64,000 nt of DNA from Perkinsus olseni (taxonomy: Eukaryota > Perkinsozoa > Perkinsida). The notes beneath the pieces are model-generated. The model did not search any database. It saw only the letters and a program-made list of their open reading frames with translations, and was not told where the DNA came from. Every line of letters begins with the position of its first letter. Position 1 is the stretch's first letter. A program made the position numbers and the translations under genes. Shown here piece after piece: positions 1-15,000 of this stretch. The stretch is from contig JABANN010000008.1 of assembly GCA_013115125.1 (NCBI GenBank), forward strand, positions 111,435 to 175,434, given 5' to 3'.

Positions 1-2
1 GA

Positions 3-3000
3 CTTGGCAGCCAGCTCTCGGCCCTAGACTGTGCCGACCTGGGCTCGTCTCTATCACTGAGGGCACTGGCAAGGCTAGGGAGTGTCACGTCTGCCTTCGC
101 TGCTACAGCTCTCGGGTCGACGCTATCGGTCATCAATGAGCTGACCTTCGGCTCTTCCCTCTCGCTCCGGAGCTTCGGTCGGCTCGGCAGTCGCGTCTCT
201 ATACTAGAATCGGCATCATTGAGCTCCTCCCTGTCGCTGAGGTACTATGCTCGCGTCGGCGAGAAAGTGAGTGCCTTGGCCTTCGCTTCCTTCGGGAGCG
301 CGCTCTCACTCCGAGCCTTCGGCCGTCTAGGCAGCACGTTGTCCATAGCCACCGGGCTTCACATTGGTTCCTTGACCAGCTCTTTCGGTTGGCTGAGGGC
401 CGGCAGTACCTTGAGTGTTGTCGATGCAGTCAGCTTCAGCAGCTCCTGCAGTCTGCGTAGCCTCACTAGGCTCGGCAGTAAGCTCTCAGTTCTCGACTAC
501 GCCAGCTGTGGCAGCTCCATGAGTTTAAGGAATGTCGCGAGGCTAGGCAGCGGCTTGTCGATGGTCGGCCTCCTGCGACTCGGCTCGGCCTACAGACTCT
601 CGGTCATATCCGAGACCGATGTTGGTAGCTCTCTGTCCTTGAGGAGCTTCGCCCGACTTGGCAGCTCGCTCTCTATAGTTAGCAATCTGATTGGCATGGG
701 GACGATGTCCGTCACGAGCCTAGCAGACTTCGGCAGTTCCCTCTCCCTGAGGAGCTTCGTTAGAATGGGCTCCAAAGTAACAGTGATGGACTTCGCTACT
801 TGCGGCAGCTCTATGTCCCTCCGTGCGCACGTGAGGCTGGGCAGTGCCATCTCTGTGGCAGGCAGCGGTCGGCTAGGCAGTGCCCTCAGCACGGTGAGTT
901 GGGCGCGATTCGGTGGGTCCTGCTCTGCTGTAGGCTTCACTGCTCTTGGGTCATCCCTTTCGGTTCGGGCCTTCGCTCGAGTCAGTGGTGCCTTGAGTGC
1001 CTTGGAGCACGCCTGCCTTGGCAGCTCGCTCTCTGTGAGGGAGTTCGCCCGAGTAGGCAGCGGTATCAGCGTCGTTGGTCTAGCCAGAGTTGGCTCTGTC
1101 TATAAGCTCTCGGTCATCGCCGGTACCGCTCTGGGCAGCTCACTGTCAGTGAGGAGCTTCGCCCGGGTTGGCAGTGCCATCTCGGTGACTGGTCTCGCTC
1201 GCATCGGCTCCGTGTTCAAGCTCTCTGTGATAGCCCAAACGGATCTAGCGTCTTCGCTGTCTCTACGCTCCTTCGCTCGGCTGGGAAGCTCAGCAAGCGT
1301 CCTTGACTACACCGCTTTGGGAAGTTCGTTGTCCTTGAGAGGAAGTGCTCGTCTCGGTAGCGCACTCTCTCTATCTGCAGAGTCCCGGTGCGCCGGCTCG
1401 CTCAGCGGTCTCGACTTCGTGTCGCTCGGCTCCAGTCTATCACTACGGTCCTTCGTGCGGCTGGGCAGTAGGCTTTCTGTCGCATCGGATGCCAAGCTGG
1501 GTGCCTCTCTCAGCACACTGGACATGTTGGCCTGCGGAAGCAGCCTGTCGCTAAGGGCAATGGCTCGTTTCGGTAGCGTTGTTTCTCTGTACGGTCAAAC
1601 AACGCTTGCCTCTACAGTCTCAGTGTTGGACTACGCCGTATTTGGCTCCACCCTATCCATTACGAGGTTCACACGCCTGGGCTGCTCTACCTCGGTATTC
1701 GACTTCGTCGGCCTCGGTAGCTCTTTGAGCCTCCGCTCCCTCACTCGGTTCGGCAGCCAGCTCTCCGTCTTCAGCCAGGCTCTGCTAGGAAGGAAGCTCT
1801 CGGTTCTTGACGCTTCCAGCTTCGGCAGCTCTCTGTCGCTTCGCGGCCTAGTTCGCCTCGGTAGCGGCTGCTCTGTGGTTGGGCTCTCTCGGCTCACGGG
1901 ATCGCTCAGTGCATTGGACTACATACAGCTTGGGAGCTCCATTTCTCTCGGGTCGTTCGGACGCTTCGGCGCTAAGCTCTCGGCATTCGACGCTATGGTC
2001 TTCGGCAGTGCGCTGTCGATCAGAAGCTTCGCTAGACTGGGCTCTGGCCTGTCCGTGGACGGAGTCACTCGGCTGGCTTCCGTGTACAAGGTGTCCGTCA
2101 TTGCGAGTACCACGTTCGGCTCATCCCTGTCGTTGAGGTCGTTTGCTCGGCTCGGGTCGAAGGTCTCCGTGGCGGATTCTGCCGTCCTGGGCAGCTCCCT
2201 ATCCCTGCGGAGCTTCATGAGGTTCGGCAGCGGCGTATCTTTTGCTGCGATCACTCGGTATGGCAAGCCGATCTCGACCTTCGGGATGGCCAACCTCGGC
2301 AGCAGCCTCTCTCTCAACGCCTTTGCTCGGCTGGGAAGTACCCTCTCTGTTTCTGGTATCTCGAGCCTCGGTAGCTCGGTCTCTGTCCTGGACTGCCTAG
2401 ATTTGGGGTCTTCCCTGTCCCTAAGGGCGTTTGCTAGATTTGGCAGCACCGTGTCGGTGGCTGGCCTGACACGGGTAGGCTCCCTGCATGACCTCTCTGT
2501 TGTGGGCGTCAGTGCCTTCGGCTCATCGCTCTCTCTCCGATCCTTCGCTCGGCTCGGCAGCACGGCTACCGTGTTCGACTATGTCACCCTGGGTAGTAGC
2601 CTGTCTATACGGACCGCTACCAGACTCGGTAGCGCTCTGACAGTGTTCCAGTTTTCCAACCTGGGCAGCTCGCTCTCGCTCCGAGACTTTCTGCGGCTCG
2701 GGTCGGGCCTGTCGGCGTTCAGTACGGCCAGGATGGCTGCTGGCTTGTCGGTCCTCGAAATGGTGGCCGTAGGAAGCTCCATGTCCCTTCGAGCTTCGAT
2801 GAGGCTCGGCTCTAATTTGAGCACCTTCTCGACGGCTCGCCTAGGTTCTGCGCTGTCTGCGTTTGATGCCACGACCTTGGCTTCGTCTCTTTCTCTACGA
2901 TCCTTGGCTAGGATTGGCAGTGTTGCTTCGGTCTTCGACTCTGCCCGGCTAGGGAAGGCTCTGACCGTGCTCGACTGCACTGCCCTTGGCAGCTCTCTCT

Positions 3001-6000
3001 CGCTCTCTAACTTTGCCCGACTCGGTGGTCGGCTCTCCGTGTTCGGCCTCTCCAGAGTAGGCTCCTCCGTGTCCGTGTTCGACTACGTCCTCATGGGCTC
3101 AGTCCTGTCCGTAAGAGGCTTCACTCGGTTCGGCAGCGAGATGTCGGTGGTCGGACGCGCCCGAGTGAGCAGCGGCCTATCAGTGCTTGACTACTCCCAG
3201 TTCTCCTCGTCCCTGTCTATCCGCAACTTCATCCGTACAGGCTCCTCCTTGAGCGTGCTCGCTGTAACACGGATTGCCTCATCCGTCTCGACCGTGTCGA
3301 TGGCAACCTTCGGCTCGGGCCTCTCTCTGCGGAGCTTCTCTCGAGCTGGAAGTGCGTTCAGCGTCTTCGGCAGATCTCAGCTGAGCAGCAGCCTGTCTAT
3401 CTTCGACGGTGCTACGTTCGGCAGCTCACTAAGTCTCAGAGCCATCGCTCGACTGGGTAGCTCCGTATCATCGTTCGGTAGAACTTCCCTCGGTTCCTCC
3501 CTCACGGTGCTAGCCCAGGGTCACATGGGCTCGTCACTGTCGCTGCGCTCCTTCTCACGGCTAGGCAGTAAGCTCAGTGCTCTGGACTTCGTCCTCTGCG
3601 GCAGCGCTGTGTCGTTGAAGGCCATGGCGAGGCTAGGCAGCTCACTGTCTTGCCTCGGTCGAGCTGTCATCGGTAGCAGTACGTCGGTGCTTGACGCCGT
3701 TCATCTGGGAAGCAGCCTATCCCTCCGGAGCTTCTCAAGGCTCGGCGGCTCACTGTCGGCTATCGCATCAGCCACACTAGGCAGTTCACTGTCGTTGCGA
3801 TCGCTCGCTAGATTTGGCAGCAGCCTCTCGACCGTCAGTCTTGCCCGGCTCGGAGGCACTTTGTCTGTGATAGGAGAGGCCCAGCTAGCATCCAGCTTGT
3901 CGCTGCGAGCCTTCGCTCGCTTGGGCAGCACCGCAAGCGTCCTCGACCTGGTTGAGCTCGGGAGTTCCTTATCACTACGAGGAATGGCAAGACTAGGCTC
4001 TTCAGTGTCCGTTCTAGGACTAGCCAGGGTCGGCTCTGTCTACAGCCTCTCGGTTATAGCACAGACAGGGCTTGCCAGCTCCTTGTCCCTCCGGACCTTC
4101 GCGAGACTTGGGAGCTCTATGTCCCTAGTTAAGGGCGCTACTCTGGGGGAGCAGCTGTCGGTTCTGAGCTTCGCCAACTTCGGCTCGTCGGTGTCGCTGC
4201 GGTCGTTCGCTCGACTGGCCAGTACTCTCTCCGCTGTGGAAGCCTGCTCACTCGGCAGCTCTTTGTCGCTACGCGATTTCTCTCGGCTCGGAAGCTCCCT
4301 CTCGGTCCACTCGTGGACGCGCGTGGGTGAGTCTTTGTCCGTGGTAAGCGAGACTGCTTTCGGGTCCTCCCTCTCACTGAGATCCTTTGCCAAGCTATGC
4401 GGCCATCTCTCAGTCCTAGACTTTACCATCCTCAGCAGCAGCCTGTCGATTCGCTCCTTCGTGCGAGCCGGCAGCGGTCTTTCCGTGGCTGGTGTTCTCC
4501 GTGTCGAGTCGCTGGCTGAGCTCTCAGTGGTGGGCATCAGCAACTTCGGCAGTACCCTGTCTCTCCGCTCCTTCGCTCGGCTTGGCAGTTCCGTGTCGAT
4601 CTTCGGTGACAGTTCCTTGGGAGGGGCCGTCAGTGCTGTCGACGCCACGACTCTCGGATCATCGCTCTCTCTCCGGTCATTCGCGAGGCTCGGTTCCAAG
4701 CTTTCAGTGATCGACTTCACCACGCTGGGCAGCGCCCTATCACTGCGAGGAGTAGCCCGAGTAGGGTCTGCTGTATCTACTGTGGGGCTAGCAAGAGTTG
4801 GCTCGGCGCTCACTGCCCTCGACCACGTGGCCCTCGGCAGTTCCCTGTCACTACGTGCTCTGACGCGCTTCGGAAGCTCACTGACGGTAGCGTCAAGCTG
4901 CCTTCTGGGGTCGTCCACAAGCGTGCTAGATGCCGCTGCATTCGGCTCGTCCCTCTCGCTGCGATCGTTCTCTCGGCTCGGCTCGACAGCTTCGGTTGTT
5001 GATTACACACACCTGGGCAGTTCCCTATCAGTCCGTGCCCTCTTCCGAGCCGGCAGCTCCGTCTCGGTGGCGCTTAGTGGCCTCTTGGGAAGTGGTATCT
5101 CTGTGCTCGATGGAGCCCTGCTCGGAAGCTCTCTGTCTCTCAGAAGCTTCATGAGGTTCGGCAGCGCTCAGTCCGTTACAGGGCTTGCTCAACTAGGATC
5201 GAGTCTGACGGTCCTCGATACGGTGGGACTCGGCAGCTCATTGTCTCTGAGGAGCATGGCCCGCTTCGGTAGCGGAATCAGTGCTTACGGTCTGGCCCGA
5301 GTTGGCTCGCTCTACCAGCTGTCCACCATCGCTGCCTCTCACCTGGCAAGCTCGCTGTCGCTAAGATCATTCAGCCGCCTTGGCAGCTCCGTGTCGACGC
5401 TAAGCAGCGTACGCGTCGGCGAGGCCGTATCAGTGCTGGACGCCTGTGCACTTGGCAGTTCCCTCTCCCTACGATCAGTCGCACGGCTCGGCAGCGCAAT
5501 CTCGGTTACGAGCCTGACTAGGGTTGGCTCTGTCTACAAGCTCTCTGTGATAACCGAGGGTCTCTTCGGCTCGAGCCTGTCGCTGAGGTCCTTCGCTAGG
5601 CTTGGCAGCAAGGCTTCTATACTCGATTCAGCGGAGCTCGGCAGCACCCTCTCGCTGCGCTCCTTCTGTTATATGGGTTCATCGACGTCCCTGCTCAGTC
5701 ACGGTACTTTTGGATCGTCCCTATCACTGCGGTCGTTCGCCCGGCTCAGCTCATCGTTTACAGTTCTTGACTCGACTGCTATCGGCAGCAGCCTCTCACT
5801 GAGAGCTTTCATGCGGCTCGCAAGCGGTTTGTCAGTGCTGACGGATTCTCGCGTGGGTGCTGCCCTCTCAGTCCTCGATGAGGTCCATCTTGGAAGCAGC
5901 CTGTCACTGCGCAGCTACGCCAGGTTTGGCAGCTGCTACTCAGTGTTCGACTTCGTCGGTCTTGCCAGCTCGCTCTCTCTGAGGTCTGCTGCGAGGTTCG

Positions 6001-9000
6001 GCAGTGTTATGTCTGCTTGCTCTACAGCAAGCCTGGGCAGCCAGCTATCCGTGTTCGACAGCGTCCTCTTCGGTTCGTCGCTCTCGCTCAGATCGTTCGC
6101 ACGTCTCGGCAGTGACTTAACACTAGTCGACTTGGCCGTGCTGGGCAGCAGCCTCTCTGTTAGGTCGATGGTCCGGCTAGGCAGCGGCGTCTCCGTCCTC
6201 GGCCTCGCCAGGATCGGCTCGGTGTACAAAATATCAACCATCGGCTTCACCCATCTGGGCAGTTCCCTCTCGGTTCGTCAGTTCACTCGCCTGGGCGCTG
6301 ATCTCTCCCTGCTCGGCTTGCTGAGGACCGGCTCTAGCCTCTCAGTCGTTTCGATGAGTAGCTTGGGCTCGAGTCTTTCCTTGAGGTCTTTCGCAAGGCT
6401 GTCTGGTAAGCTGAGTGTCTTGGATAATCTTGCTCTCGGCTCCAGCCTGTCCTGCAGATCGCTCGCTCGGTTTGGCAGTACTGTATCGGCCTTTGGCGTC
6501 TCGAACCTCGGATCTTCCCTGTCGGCTATCGGCCAGGCTCACTTTGGCTCGACTCTCTCTCTGCGGTCGTTCATGAGGCTTGGAAGCTGCGCGACTGTTC
6601 TGGAGCATGCGCTTCTTGGTAGCTCGCTGTCCCTCAGAGGCGTGGCTAGATTCGGCAGTGGTCTCTCTGTGCACGGACTCGCGCGTGTTGGCTCGGTTTA
6701 CAAGATCTCCGTGATCGCCGATGCCTCCTTCGGGTCATCACTCTCCATTCGATCGGCCGCTAGACTGTCATCGACTTTGTCGGTTCTGGACTGTGGGTCC
6801 TTCGGCAGTGCCATGTCTATCCGATCTTGTCTTCGAGTCGGGAGCGGCATATCGGCAGCTGGCCTATGCCGCCTTGGCGCTGCTCTCACAGCGATCGGGT
6901 CCGCTCACCTGGGCAGCTCTTTGTCACTGCGTAACTTCGCCCGCTTCTCTGGTGCGGCCTCTGTATTGGGCATGAGCAGCCTTGGCAGCAGTCTGTCGCT
7001 GAGGAGCCATGCTCGACTGGGGTCCAAGGTCTCTATCCTGGAATTCGTGAATATCGGTAGCTCGCTCTCCGTGAGGAGCTTGGCGAGGCTCGGCAGCAGC
7101 GTATCTGTGACGTCGTCAATCCGGCTAGCCAGCGCCGTATCGGTGCTCGAGGAGGCCACTCTGGGGTCCTCCGTCTCACTGAGGTCGTTCGCTCGCTTCG
7201 GCTCTAAGATGACCCTGCTGGATTTCAGTACTCTCGGCAGCACTCTCTCGCTAAGAGGGGCTGCTCGGTTGGGCAGTGGTATATCCATCCTTGGACTGAC
7301 TCGACTGGGCTCGGCTTACAAGCTCTCTGTTATAGCCTGCACGACGCTCAGCAGTGCCCTTTCTATTCGATCAGTCGCTCGCTGTGGTAGCGGCATCAGT
7401 GTGGTCGCCTCTGCACGGTTCAGTGGAGCGTTGAGTAGCCTTGACTTCGCCAACTTGGCTAGCACAGCATCTCTTCGTTCCTTCGCTCGCCTGGGCAGCA
7501 CGCTCACGGCACTGGATTACGTGAGCTTGGGTAGCTCCCTCTCACTACGGGCCGCCTTCAGGCTTGGAAGCTCAGCATCCGCTAGCGGAGCCCTGCAGGT
7601 TGGTAGCTCTCTCAGCACCATTGGCGTGGTCTCTTTCGGGTCGTCGCTGTCCCTGAGGTCCTTCGCTCGCCTCGGAAGCCAGCAGAGTCTCCTCGACTAC
7701 GCAGCCTTAGGTAGCACATTGTCCCTTCGAGGAGCGGCCCGGCTGGGCAGTGGCTGCTCTGTCTTCGGCATTGTCCGAGTAGGGTCAGTCTACAAGCTCT
7801 CGGTCATCGCTGCCACCAGTATGGCCTCCTCGCTATCTCTGCGATCATTCGCCAGGTGTGGCTCAAGCGCGTCCATATTAGACTACGTAACAGTAGGCAG
7901 CTCCCTTTCATTGCGTGGGCTGGCTCGTTTCGGTAGCAGCCTCTCTGCCGTTAGTCGCACCGACATCGGTGGAGGGATCTCAGTAATCGACTGCGCTGCA
8001 CTGGGCAGCTCACTATCTCTGCGGTCGTTGGCTCGTGCAGGGTCCAAGTGCTCAGTCCTGGACTACACTATGTTCGGCTCTACGATCTCACTACGCTCCT
8101 TCGCCAGAATGGGCTCGAAGGCGTCGATATGCGACTATGTTGCCCTTGGCAGCTCACTGTCGGTGCGGTCTCTTCTCCGCATAGGGAGTGCTATATCCGC
8201 AACAGCTGGCTGCCAGCTCGGCTGCCAGCTTTCTGTGATCGCAGCTGCGACCTTCGGATCCTCGTTGTCACTGCGGTCGTTCGCTCGGCTGGCGAGTAAG
8301 ATGACACTTCTCGATGCAGCCAGTCTCGGTTCTGCACTTTCCCTTCGAGCCTTCGCTCGTCTGGGTAGCGGAATCTCCGCCATTGGGCTCGCCAGGGTCG
8401 GCTCGGTCTACAAGCTTTCAGTGATAGCCGGTGCCTCCTTCGGAAGCTCCTTAACACTACGGGCCTTCGGCAGGCTCGGCAGTACGATTTCAGTCAGTGG
8501 CTCGGCTTGGATGGGCAGTGCTGTGAGCACGCTTGGCCACGCTGATTATGGTTCCAGCTTGTCAGCAGTTGGACAGGCCTGCCTCGGTTCATCACTTTCA
8601 CTGCGCTCCTTCGGCCGCCTTGGTGGGAGAGTGAGCAGCTTCGACGCAGTGATGCTGAGCAGCACTCTCTCCATCAGGGGAATGGCCAGACTCGGATCGA
8701 GCGTCTCCGTGACGAACCTGGCCAGAGCCGGCTCGGTCTACAAGCTATCAGTCATCGCTGCTTCCTCTCTGGCAAGCGGATTGTCTCTCCGTTCATTCGC
8801 CAGACTCGGCAGTACGGTGTCCATCTATGGCCGCACACAGCTCCATGACTCCCTGTCAACGCTCGACGCTGTTGGCCTGGGCTCGTCTCTATCTGTGCGG
8901 TCCTTCGCTCGCCTGAGCAGTAAGATGAGTACCCTCGATTACAGCTCTCTGGGCAGCTCGATTTCGATCCGAGCTTACTCGAGGATCGGGTCTACCTGTT

Positions 9001-12000
9001 CGACTCTGGGAGCCCTCAACGTCGGCAGCAGCTGCTCGGTCGTAGGCTCCGTAAGCTTCGGCAGCTCTCTTTCCCTTCGAGCGCTCGGTCGTCTGGGCAG
9101 CAAACTTTCCGTGTTCAGCGAGGTTGCCCTAGGCAGCTCCCTCTCACTCCGCAGCATCGGTCGATTCGGCAGCGGCTTGTCCGTGACCGGTTTGGCTCGC
9201 ATTGGTTCGGTCTACAGCTTGTCCGTTATCGCCTCGACTGGACTTGCCTCCTCTCTGTCACTGCGTTCGTTCGCTCGTATCTCGGGTGACATTAGCGTCC
9301 TAGATGCCGTGGAGCTCGGGAGCTCTCTCTCTGTGCGGTCCTTCGCTCGGTTCGGTAGCAGTCTGTCTGTCGCCTCCGAGTTCAAGGTCGCTGACAGCAT
9401 GAGCACGCTAGGCCTGGCCAACTTCGGCGGTCGCCTCTCCGTCCTCGACGCCGTCCACTGTGGCTCTTCCTTGTCGCTCCGATCATTCGGTCGTCTTGGC
9501 AACAAGATCAGCCTCTTCGATGAAGTGGACATCGGCAGCTCCCTGAGCCTCCGCAGCTTCGCTAGGCTCAGCAGCTGTGTCTCGGTCGCCGAGTCCCTCA
9601 GGGTGGGCAGCCAGGCAAGTGCTCTGTCCTTCGCTAGAGTAGGCGCGTCCGTGTCTGCATTGAGCTTTGCCAACTTCGGTTCATCATTGTCGCTCCGGTC
9701 GTTTGCAAGATGCGGCAGCAAGCTCTCTGCTCTGGACTACACGACGTTAGGGTCGAGTCTCTCTGTGAGAGCGGCCGTGCGGTTCGGCAGCAGCCTCTCA
9801 GTTGCCGGCCTGCAGCGCTTGGGGTCTGTGTACAAGATCTCATTGTTGGACTACATCATGGTCGCCAGCTCGCTGTCGCTGCGAGGCTTCGTCCGCCTCG
9901 GCAGCTCTCTGTCTGTCCTAGGAGCGACCACTGCGAGCAGTACAATCTCCGTCATCGGGCAATCCGAGTTTGGATCGTCACTCTCGTTGCGTAGCTTTGC
10001 TAGGTTCGGCTCGAAGCTCTCAGTACTGGATTATGTTCAGCTCGGTAGCTCCCTGTCTGTGCGCACATTCATGCGGGGTGGCTCGGCGATATCGACGCTC
10101 GGATCTGCCAGCCTCGGTTCCGCCCTGTCCGTCGTCGACCTTGTCGGCTTCGGTTCATCGCTTTCCTTGCGATCATTCGCCAGACTGGGGTCATCAACCT
10201 CAGTTCTAGACTCCGGTCACCTTGGCAGCTCACTGTCACTGCGAAGCCTAGCCCGACTTGGTAGCGGCTTGTCCGTCACCGGGCTAGTCCGTTGCGGGTC
10301 TTGCTACAAACTATCTGTTATCGCGAGCTCTTCGCTGGCCTCCTCGTTATCATTGCGATCGTTCGCTCGTTGTGGCAGCAAGGTTTCGGTTCTATCCGAG
10401 GCGTCTCTTGCCAGTTCACTATCTCTTCGAGGCTTGGCTAGACTGGGCAGTTCGTTCTCGGCTATTGGGTCCTCAAGCCTCGGCTCGCGTGTGTCAGTGC
10501 TAGGTGAAGCTAGCTTTGGCAGTTCGCTGTCGTTGAGGAGCTTCGCACGGCTAGGCAGCAGATTGAGCGTGACTGACTACGTCAACTTCGCCAGCACCTT
10601 GTCGCTCCGCTCAAGCCAGAGGATCGCTGGGCGGCTGTCTGTACTGGACACTGCAAACTTGGGAAGCTCTCTGTCGCTGAGAGACTTTGCCCGTCTGGGG
10701 AGCTCCGTGACCGTCCTCGGCCCGGTCGCCGCTTCGTCGTCCTTGTCCATCCTCGGCAGGACATTCGGTCAAGCTGTAACGGCCCTGGACTCGGCTCATC
10801 TTGGATCGTCTTTATCGGTCCGCTCCTTTGCCAGGCTCGGTTCCAAGCTCAGCGTTTTTGATGAGGTCACGCTCAGCAGCACGCTGTCGCTGCGTTCTGT
10901 AGCCCGGCTGGGGAGCGGTGCCTCTCTCCTTGGAGTGCTCAGGCTTGGATCATGCTACAGCCTCTCTGTTATTGACAGCGTTGCCCTAGCGTCGTCCTTA
11001 TCACTGCGGTCGTACGCGAGGCTAGGCAGCAGCATATCAGTAGTCTCGCAGGTCGTCCTGTCCGACTCTCTATCTGCGCTGTCTTATACGAGGTTAGGCT
11101 CTTCCCAGTCTGTGCTGGATTGCGTCCAGCTCGGCTCCTCACTATCTCTTCGCAGCTTCGCTCGGCTGCGCTCGAAGATGTCCGTCTTCGACTACACCAA
11201 CCTGGGCAGCTCATTGTCCTTGCGAGGGGTATCGAAGCTAGGCAGCTCAGCTTCTGTCTTCGGCCTTGGGCGCTTGGGCGAGTCCCTCTCAGCCTTTGAC
11301 TCCGTGTCGTTTGGCTCTGGCCTGTCCCTCCGAGCATTCACGCGGCTCGGATCGGTAGTGTCAACCTTTGCATCGGCGACATACGGATCAGCAGTCAGTA
11401 CCCTGGGTTGCTCTTTTCTGGGCTCGTCTCTATCACTACGATCCTTCGCGAGACTAGGCAGCAAGCTATCTGCGCTCGACTCCATAGCTCTAGCGAGCTC
11501 ATTGTCTCTCCGGGCTGTTGCACGCCTTGGATCATCGTTGTCGGCTTACGGAACTACCAGCCTCGGCTCAGCTGTATCGGTCGTCGGCTGCACGGCTCTC
11601 GGCTCCTCCCTGTCCCTCCGCAGCTTCGCCCGTTTCGGTAGCAAGGTAACAGCATTCGACTGCACCAACTTGGCCAGTTCCTTGTCCCTACGAAGCACGG
11701 CTCGCCTCGGCAGCAGTATTTCGGTCCTCAGCACCGCAAGTCTCGGCGCTGCTGTCTCCACAGTGGGGGCAGGCCACTTCGGAAGCTCTCTGTCTTTGCG
11801 CTCATTCGCCAGGCTCGGTTCCGAGACTTCCATGCTGGACTTTGTCAACTGCGGCAGTAGCTTGTCCATGCGGGCCTTCTCGAGGCTGGGCAGCAAGATC
11901 TCGGTCACCGACTTCGCCGCCTTCGGCTCCTCGCTGTCGTTGAGGTCCTTCGGTCGGTTCGGGAGCAAGCAGTCGATGCTGGACTTCGTGCTGATCGCCA

Positions 12001-15000
12001 GCTCCCTCTCCCTGCGCAGCGTGACTAGACTGGGCTCCGGTCTGTCTGTAGCTGGGCTCGCCAGGATCGGTTCAGTGTACAAGCTCTCTGTAGTAGCTTC
12101 CTCGACCATCAGCAGCTCGCTTTCTCTGAGGTCTATGGCACGGCTAGGAAGCGGAATCTCAGTGACAGGTGTTGCTCGCTTGTCCTCTACGGCATCGGTA
12201 TTGGGCCAAGTCCGATTTGGCGACGCGGTCTCGACTCTGGGCTCGATGACTCTGGGGTCCACCCTTTCCCTGCGATCCTTCGCAAGGCTCGGCGGTGTGA
12301 CATCTGTCTTCGATACTGCTTCCTGCGGAAGCTCCCTCTCTCTGCGCTCCTTGGGCAGGCTGGGCAGCTCCTGTTCTGTGACTGGGCAGAGCCGCATGGG
12401 TGATGCTGTTTCGGCCCTAGGCTGTACCGGCCTCGGATCCTCTCTGTCTCTGCGTGCCATGGCCCGCCTCGGATCCGGAGTGTCGGTCACTGGCCTTGCC
12501 CGCCTCGGCTCCGTCTACAAGGTTTCGGTCATATCTTCGACTATTTTAGGAAGCTCCCTGTCCATCCGATCCTTCTCGAAACTCGCTGGTACGGTGTCCT
12601 TCCTGGATTATACTGTCATCGGCTCGTCGATGTCCCTCCGTGCCATGGCGAGGTTCGGCAGCAGCGTGTCGGTTGTGGGCGTGGCTAAGATTGAAGGAGC
12701 TCTCTCTGTTATGGACCGAGTACGCTTCGGCTCTGTCCTGTCGGTGTTGGACGCCACACAGTTCGGTTCGTCACTGTCCATTCGCTCCTTCGCCCGACTC
12801 GGCTCCAAAACCTCTGTCATGGACTATGTGCAGCTCGGCTCTGCGCTCTCACTGAGGTCAGCACTTCGTTTGGGTAGCGGCTTCTCGACATTGGGTGCCG
12901 TTCGCCTCGCCTCCGCGTTGAGCGTGGCTGACAGCGGCCACTTCGGCAGTTCACTATCCCTCCGCAGCTTCGCTCGGGCAGGGTCATGTGTGTCAGTCCT
13001 GGAGCGCGTTGCCTTCAGTAGCTCCCTGTCACTGCGTAGCTTCGCTCGCATGGGCAGCCGAGCCACGGTAGTTGATTTCGCTCATATGGGTTCGACTCTG
13101 TCGATGCGCTCCTTCTCGAGGCTCGGCAGTGGTATGAGCATCTACTCCACCACCCGCCTCGGTGAGATGGTATCGGTCGTGCAAGAGATTCACCTCGGCT
13201 CATCGCTCTCCTTGCGGTCATTCGCCAGGATAGGCTCCTACGCAAGCGTCACGGACTATGTGCAGCTGAGCTCATCTCTGAGCGTACGGTCCATAGCAAG
13301 AATAGGGTCAGCGATGAGCGTAACGGGGGTCCTTCGATTCGGCTCTATCGTCGCTCTCTCTGTCGTTGGCTACACCCACCTGGGGTCCTCTCTGTCTCTT
13401 CACAGCTTCGCTCGGCTGGGTAGTGGTATATCGGTTGCCGCTCCAGCGCACTTCGGCAGCGCGGTGTCTTCCCAGGCGTTCACTAGGGTCGGCGACGTCC
13501 TATCTGTTCTCGGCTCGACCGCTCTGGGCTCATCTCTCTCGCTACGGTCGTTCTCACGCCTAGGCAGCAGGGTGTCTCTGGTGGATCAAGCAGCACTTGG
13601 AAGCTCCCTCAGCCTGCGCTCCTTCGCCAGGCTGGGCAGCACTGTTTCAGTAACGGACTCGGTGAGAATCAGCTCTGGCCTCTCGGTAGTGTCTGTCGCC
13701 AAATATGGCGATGCTCTCACGCTTCTCGGCAGAGCTCAGCTAGGGAGCAGTTTATCTCTGAGAAGCTTCGCTCGTCTCTGCGGGAAAGTTTCCGTCCTTG
13801 ATGCTACTGCTCTCGGAAGTGCGCTATCTCTACGGGACTTCGCTCGACTCGGCAGCAGCATATCGCTGCTAGGCGGTGCCGTCGTTGGTAGCACGTGCTC
13901 GGTCCAGGAGCTAACTCGGGTGGGAGCTTCGATCTCGGCTCTCAGCTTCGCCCATCTGAGCTCGTCCCTGTCGGTTCGCTCCTTCGCTCGCTTCGGCAGC
14001 AAGGCCTCGATCCTCGACTTCTTACAGGTTGGCAGCTCCCTTTCCGTCAGAAGCTCCATCCGCTGTGGTAGCGCAGTGTCTCTCCTGGGCCTGGCTCGGC
14101 TTGGCTCGGTTTATAAGCTCAGCGTGATCGACTCGACGTCCTTGGGCTCGTCACTGTCCCTGAGAGCGGTGACCCGTTTGGGATCCTCGGCGTCCCTCCT
14201 GAGCAGCGCTTCTCTCGACAGCTCCTGTTCTGTACTCGACAGCCTCACCTTCGGTAGCGCGCTCTCCCTGCGAAGCTTCGGCCGACTAGCAAGCAAGGCT
14301 AGTGTTCTCGACTTTGCCCAGCTCGGCAGCAGCCTGTCCCTGCGCTGCTCGGCTAGGCTGGGATCCGACCTCTCCGTCGTGGGTGTCGCTAAGATCGGTT
14401 CGGCTCTATCTGCTATTGGTAGTGCTGAGCTCGGCTCTTCACTATCACTGAGGTCGTTCGCTCGACTGGGCTCGAAGCTGACCGCCCTCGACTACGTCAA
14501 CTTCGGTTCATCTCTGAGCCTCCGCTGCAGTGCCCGGCTGGGATCCTACATGTCCGTCCTCGGCCGGTGTAGAGTCGGGTCCTCCGTCTCGATACTGGAC
14601 CGCACCAGGATCGGTGGTCATGTATCGGCCCTTGACTTCAGCAGTATCGGCTCGTGTTGCTCTGTCCGCAGCTTCACTCGCTGTGGCAGCTCTCTGTCGA
14701 CTGTCGACTTCGTCCTCCTTGGCAGCCAGTTGTCCCTGCGCGGCGCAGCCAGGCTGGGAAGCGGACTATCGGTCACGGGTCTCACTCGACTCGGCTCCCT
14801 CTACAAGATCTCGGTCTTGGCAGCCACCAACTTCGCCAGCTCACTATCCCTCCGGAGCTTCGCTCGACTCGGCTCGTCGCTTTCCACCCAGAGTGCGGGA
14901 TCTTTCGGCTCATCAGTTTCGGTGGTAGGCACCTCCGAAATGGGTTCTTCCCTCTCGTTGAGATCATTCGCTCGACTGGGAAGCAAGCTTTCCATTGTTG